Shown here piece after piece: positions 5,605-7,910 of a DNA stretch of 7,910 bases. How positions within the stretch are numbered: position 1 is the stretch's first letter; each line of letters opens with the position of its first letter. The notes beneath the pieces are model-generated. The model did not search any database, was not told where the DNA came from, and worked only from the letters and a program-made list of their open reading frames with translations. Both the position numbers and the translations under genes were made by a program. The stretch is from Gammaproteobacteria bacterium (lineage in GTDB: Bacteria > Pseudomonadota > Gammaproteobacteria > UBA9339): contig JAHIYS010000109.1 in NCBI GenBank assembly GCA_018814965.1, positions 1 to 7,910 on the forward strand, in the 5' to 3' direction.

Positions 5605-7806
5605 TTGTCCCGTCAAAAAGTAGACTATAATTATCCGATCATGAAAACCTTAACCCCAGATGGCTGGTTACAAAAAATAAGAACGGAGCTCAACCCTGAT
5701 GATTTTGAAATCATCAAGCAAGCAATATCGTTAGCACAATTAGCCAATGAAGATAATAGCTCACATGATCAACCACACATAATCCAGAGTGTAATGACTG
5801 CTGAGATCTTGCACCAATTATGCTTAGATAGCACCACCCTAGCTGCAGCGATCCTATACAAAAGCCTCCCTTATACCGGATTAACAATTGACGACATTGC
5901 CGAACAACTAGGAACACAAGTAGCCAAGCTAATTTATGGCGTAGAGCAAATGAAAGGTATCAGTGAATTCTATCGAGGGATGCAAGGACGCTCTAAATAT
6001 CAACATAATATAGATAATATTAGAAAGATGTTTCTAGCTATGGTTGATGATATCAGAGTAGTCCTCATAAAACTTGCAGAACAACTTTGCATTTTGCGCC
6101 AAGCTAATATCCTTCCAGAAAAAACAAAATATCAACTCGCAACTGAAACTATGGCTATTTATGCTCCACTCACGAATCGCTTGGGCATTGCTCAAATAAA
6201 GTGGGAACTAGAAGATCTCGCCTTCAAATATTTAGAACCAGAAAAACATCAAGAAATAGCCCTATCTTTGGAACAAAACTTCCCAGAAAGCTCTGAATAC
6301 ATTAAAGAAGTAACCTCATCGCTCCAAACTATGTTACTAAAAACATCAATAAAGAACTTTCATGCCACTGGGCGCGCCAAACATATTTACAGCATTCATC
6401 GCAAAATGAATCGTAAAAAAATAGGTCTTGAAGGCATTTATGATGTTAGTGCGCTACGTATATTCGTCCCTACAATTACCGACTGTTACACAGCCTTAAG
6501 TCTAGTACATAATACTTGGAAATATCTACCAGATGAATTTGATGATTATATAGCGGCACCAAAACCGAACGGGTATCGCTCAATTCATACCGCAGTCTAT
6601 GGTCCAAAAAATAGGGTTATAGAGATTCAGATCCGCACCCATGACATGCATCACCAAGCAGAATTAGGGGTAGCTGCACACTGGGTATACAAAGAGGGTA
6701 AACAAGAAGCCGACTATCAAACCAAACTATCATGGCTGCGACAAGTAATGGACTGGCAACAAGAGATAGCCACCTCAGAAAAAAACCCAGTAAATCTAAA
6801 ACAACTATTTAGCGAGTACATTTATGTTTTTACCCCTGAAGGTGACATTTTAGAATTACCTACTGGGGCCACTCCACTTGATTTCGCATATAATGTCCAC
6901 AGTGAAGTGGGCAATCACTGCGTTGGGGCTAAAATAAATAACAACATAGTTCCCTTAACCTATAAACTAAAAACTGGTGATCGCGTAGAAATATTAACAT
7001 CCAGAGCTAGCAACCCTAGTCGTGACTGGTTAATATCCAGCTTAGGCTTCATAAATACCCCACGCGCCCGCTCAAAAATTTTACATTGGTTTAGAAAACA
7101 AAGCCAAGAACATAATGTGATTCAAGGACAGGAACTGCTTAATAAAGAATCACGTCGCCTGGGATTAAATAAAATTGATATTAAAACTGCTGCAGATAAA
7201 TTACATTTTAAAACCACAGCAGATTTACTAGCCGCACTTGGCGCAAGTGATTTAAAGTTCAGTAGCATTTTAAACGCTTTAGAGATTGAACCAGAAAAAA
7301 CTCCGACTGAAGCTATCCAAGAAGTTAATCTAGCAAAACCAAGCAAAGAACACTATACATCCGATATTAATATTCAGAATATCGGCAATCTCCTAATCCA
7401 TACAGCCAACTGTTGCAAACCGATTCCCGGAGAGGATATTGTAGGATATATCACCCAAGGACGTGGGATTGCCATTCATCGCGCAGATTGCACCAATGCT
7501 TTGAATATTTTAAAACTCCACTCTGAACGTTTTATTGCAGTATCATGGGGCAATAAAACGGAGAAAAAATATCCAGTAGATATAGTTATTAATGCATTTT
7601 CCCGACAAGGCTTGGTGCGCGATATCACAAACATTTTATCTGAAGAAAAAATCTTAGTGACTGGACTTGACCTCATAACAGATAAAAAAGAGAATACAGT
7701 AAAGATAAAAATGACTATCGAGATCTCAGGATTAAATCCTCTTAGCCAGATATTAAATAAAATCAGCAGAGTGCCTAATATTATCGAAATATATCGGGAA
7801 GATTAA
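5605..7806 (+). CDS. relA: RelA, monofunctional GTP/ATP pyrophosphokinase ((p)ppGpp synthetase I)
   Basis: This 733-residue protein transfers pyrophosphate from ATP to GTP or GDP to make (p)ppGpp when uncharged tRNA stalls ribosomes. The N-terminal hydrolase domain is dead: the catalytic HD is YK (85-86), the upstream metal His is Q61, and the usual KLADRxHN is KLAEQLCI (E159). The synthetase domain is intact, with GRAKHIYSI (from 256), EFDD (311-314), the acidic motif typical of RelA-only enzymes, then PKPNGYRSIHT and ELGVAAHWVYKEG. A TGS domain (about 405-467), a helical region, a zinc-finger domain with C603, C604, H625 and C629 at the E. coli RelA spacing, and a C-terminal ACT domain (about 656-733) follow. 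The TTG start at 5605 puts the first Trp (W21) where E. coli RelA has it (about 20), so I prefer it; ATG at 5641 is an alternative giving 721 residues. Neither has a good Shine-Dalgarno. It is monocistronic as far as seen. Confidence 0.95.
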   Translation: MSRQKVDYNYPIMKTLTPDGWLQKIRTELNPDDFEIIKQAISLAQLANEDNSSHDQPHIIQSVMTAEILHQLCLDSTTLAAAILYKSLPYTGLTIDDIAEQLGTQVAKLIYGVEQMKGISEFYRGMQGRSKYQHNIDNIRKMFLAMVDDIRVVLIKLAEQLCILRQANILPEKTKYQLATETMAIYAPLTNRLGIAQIKWELEDLAFKYLEPEKHQEIALSLEQNFPESSEYIKEVTSSLQTMLLKTSIKNFHATGRAKHIYSIHRKMNRKKIGLEGIYDVSALRIFVPTITDCYTALSLVHNTWKYLPDEFDDYIAAPKPNGYRSIHTAVYGPKNRVIEIQIRTHDMHHQAELGVAAHWVYKEGKQEADYQTKLSWLRQVMDWQQEIATSEKNPVNLKQLFSEYIYVFTPEGDILELPTGATPLDFAYNVHSEVGNHCVGAKINNNIVPLTYKLKTGDRVEILTSRASNPSRDWLISSLGFINTPRARSKILHWFRKQSQEHNVIQGQELLNKESRRLGLNKIDIKTAADKLHFKTTADLLAALGASDLKFSSILNALEIEPEKTPTEAIQEVNLAKPSKEHYTSDINIQNIGNLLIHTANCCKPIPGEDIVGYITQGRGIAIHRADCTNALNILKLHSERFIAVSWGNKTEKKYPVDIVINAFSRQGLVRDITNILSEEKILVTGLDLITDKKENTVKIKMTIEISGLNPLSQILNKISRVPNIIEIYRED

Positions 7807-7810
7807 TACA

Positions 7811-7842
7811 ATTGTCGTCCCGCGCGAAGACCGCAGGATCCA
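7811..7842 (+). repeat. Dispersed palindromic repeat, copy B
   Basis: This 32-bp sequence is the second copy of the element at 5319-5351, in the same orientation, starting 4 bases after the relA stop. TCCCGC and GCAGGA form a 6-step stem with one mismatch around GCGAAGACC. No T run follows, so it is unlikely to be an efficient intrinsic terminator, though it could protect the relA mRNA 3' end. Confidence 0.55.
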
Positions 7843-7873
7843 ACATATGGACTGCTAAAATCTAAACAAGAAA

Positions 7874-7910
7874 CGTCATTGCGAGCTTACGAAGTAAGCG
7901 TGGCAATCCA
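7874..7910 (+). repeat. Palindromic intergenic repeat of the GTCATTGCGAGC...GGCAATCCA type
   Basis: GCTTAC and GTAAGC form a perfect 6-bp stem around GAA, and the outer TTGC and GCAA also pair across short internal mismatches, giving an extended hairpin. The ends CGTCATTGCGAGC and TGGCAATCCA match a short palindromic repeat I recall as common between genes in many bacterial genomes, including intracellular gammaproteobacteria (recollection, unchecked). It may continue beyond the window edge. Confidence 0.65.

Noticed and set aside
5605..7806. SpoT or bifunctional Rel/Rsh
   Set aside because: The HD hydrolase residues are absent and the synthetase has EFDD, which fits monofunctional RelA.
5319..7842. 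Direct repeats as attachment sites of a relA-carrying element
   Set aside because: The copies differ at several positions, are themselves palindromic and resemble dispersed intergenic repeats. No integrase or transposase is present.
1..7910. CRISPR array, tRNA, rRNA, toxin-antitoxin or restriction system
   Set aside because: No regularly spaced repeats, cloverleaf or paired small genes of these kinds were seen on either strand.

Overview
The window reads as chromosomal or integrated-element DNA of an AT-rich gammaproteobacterium. The main pointer is a RelA-type (p)ppGpp synthetase with a dead hydrolase domain; separate RelA and SpoT proteins are a beta/gammaproteobacterial trait, whereas most other bacteria carry one bifunctional Rel/Rsh. 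AT-richness, short palindromic intergenic repeats and a P-type conjugation locus beside housekeeping genes would suit a host-associated lineage such as Legionellales, but that placement is inference and no marker here fixes the genus.

Positions 1-4613 hold the distal part of a P-type (IncP/Trb-like) type IV secretion locus, all on the plus strand: the 3' end of trbG (outer-membrane ring), trbI (VirB10-like scaffold), an unrecognised 119-codon gene for a secreted acidic protein, trbL (VirB6-like inner-membrane channel protein), traF (S26 pilin-processing peptidase/cyclase) and, after a 100-bp gap with its own promoter-like sequence and a 22-bp near-perfect palindrome, trbB (secretion ATPase). 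The first five genes are tightly packed (gaps of 9 and 4 bp, a 1-nt overlap, then 19 bp) and look like one transcript. The remaining subunits (pilin TrbC, TrbD, TrbE, TrbF, relaxase, coupling protein) are not in the window and would be expected upstream or elsewhere. No trbH lies between trbG and trbI, and the 119-codon gene occupies the place where trbJ/trbK sit in RP4.

Positions 4614-5604 are a transition. A small cold-shock protein gene (csp) lies on the minus strand, converging on trbB with a possible shared terminator. A 712-bp divergent intergenic region follows, carrying the csp promoter and leader hairpin, a 25-bp inverted repeat, a degenerate palindromic repeat and the relA promoter.

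Positions 5605-7806 encode a full-length monofunctional RelA, the ribosome-associated stringent-response synthetase. Two further palindromic repeats follow; the second reaches the window edge. The conjugation genes form one machine. csp and relA are stress-response housekeeping genes with no evident functional link to it, so the boundary of the transferred element may lie between 4613 and 5604. I saw no integrase, tRNA, attachment site, CRISPR array or clear insertion sequence. The least explained item is the 119-residue secreted acidic protein; I do not see strong evidence for a wholly new multi-gene system.
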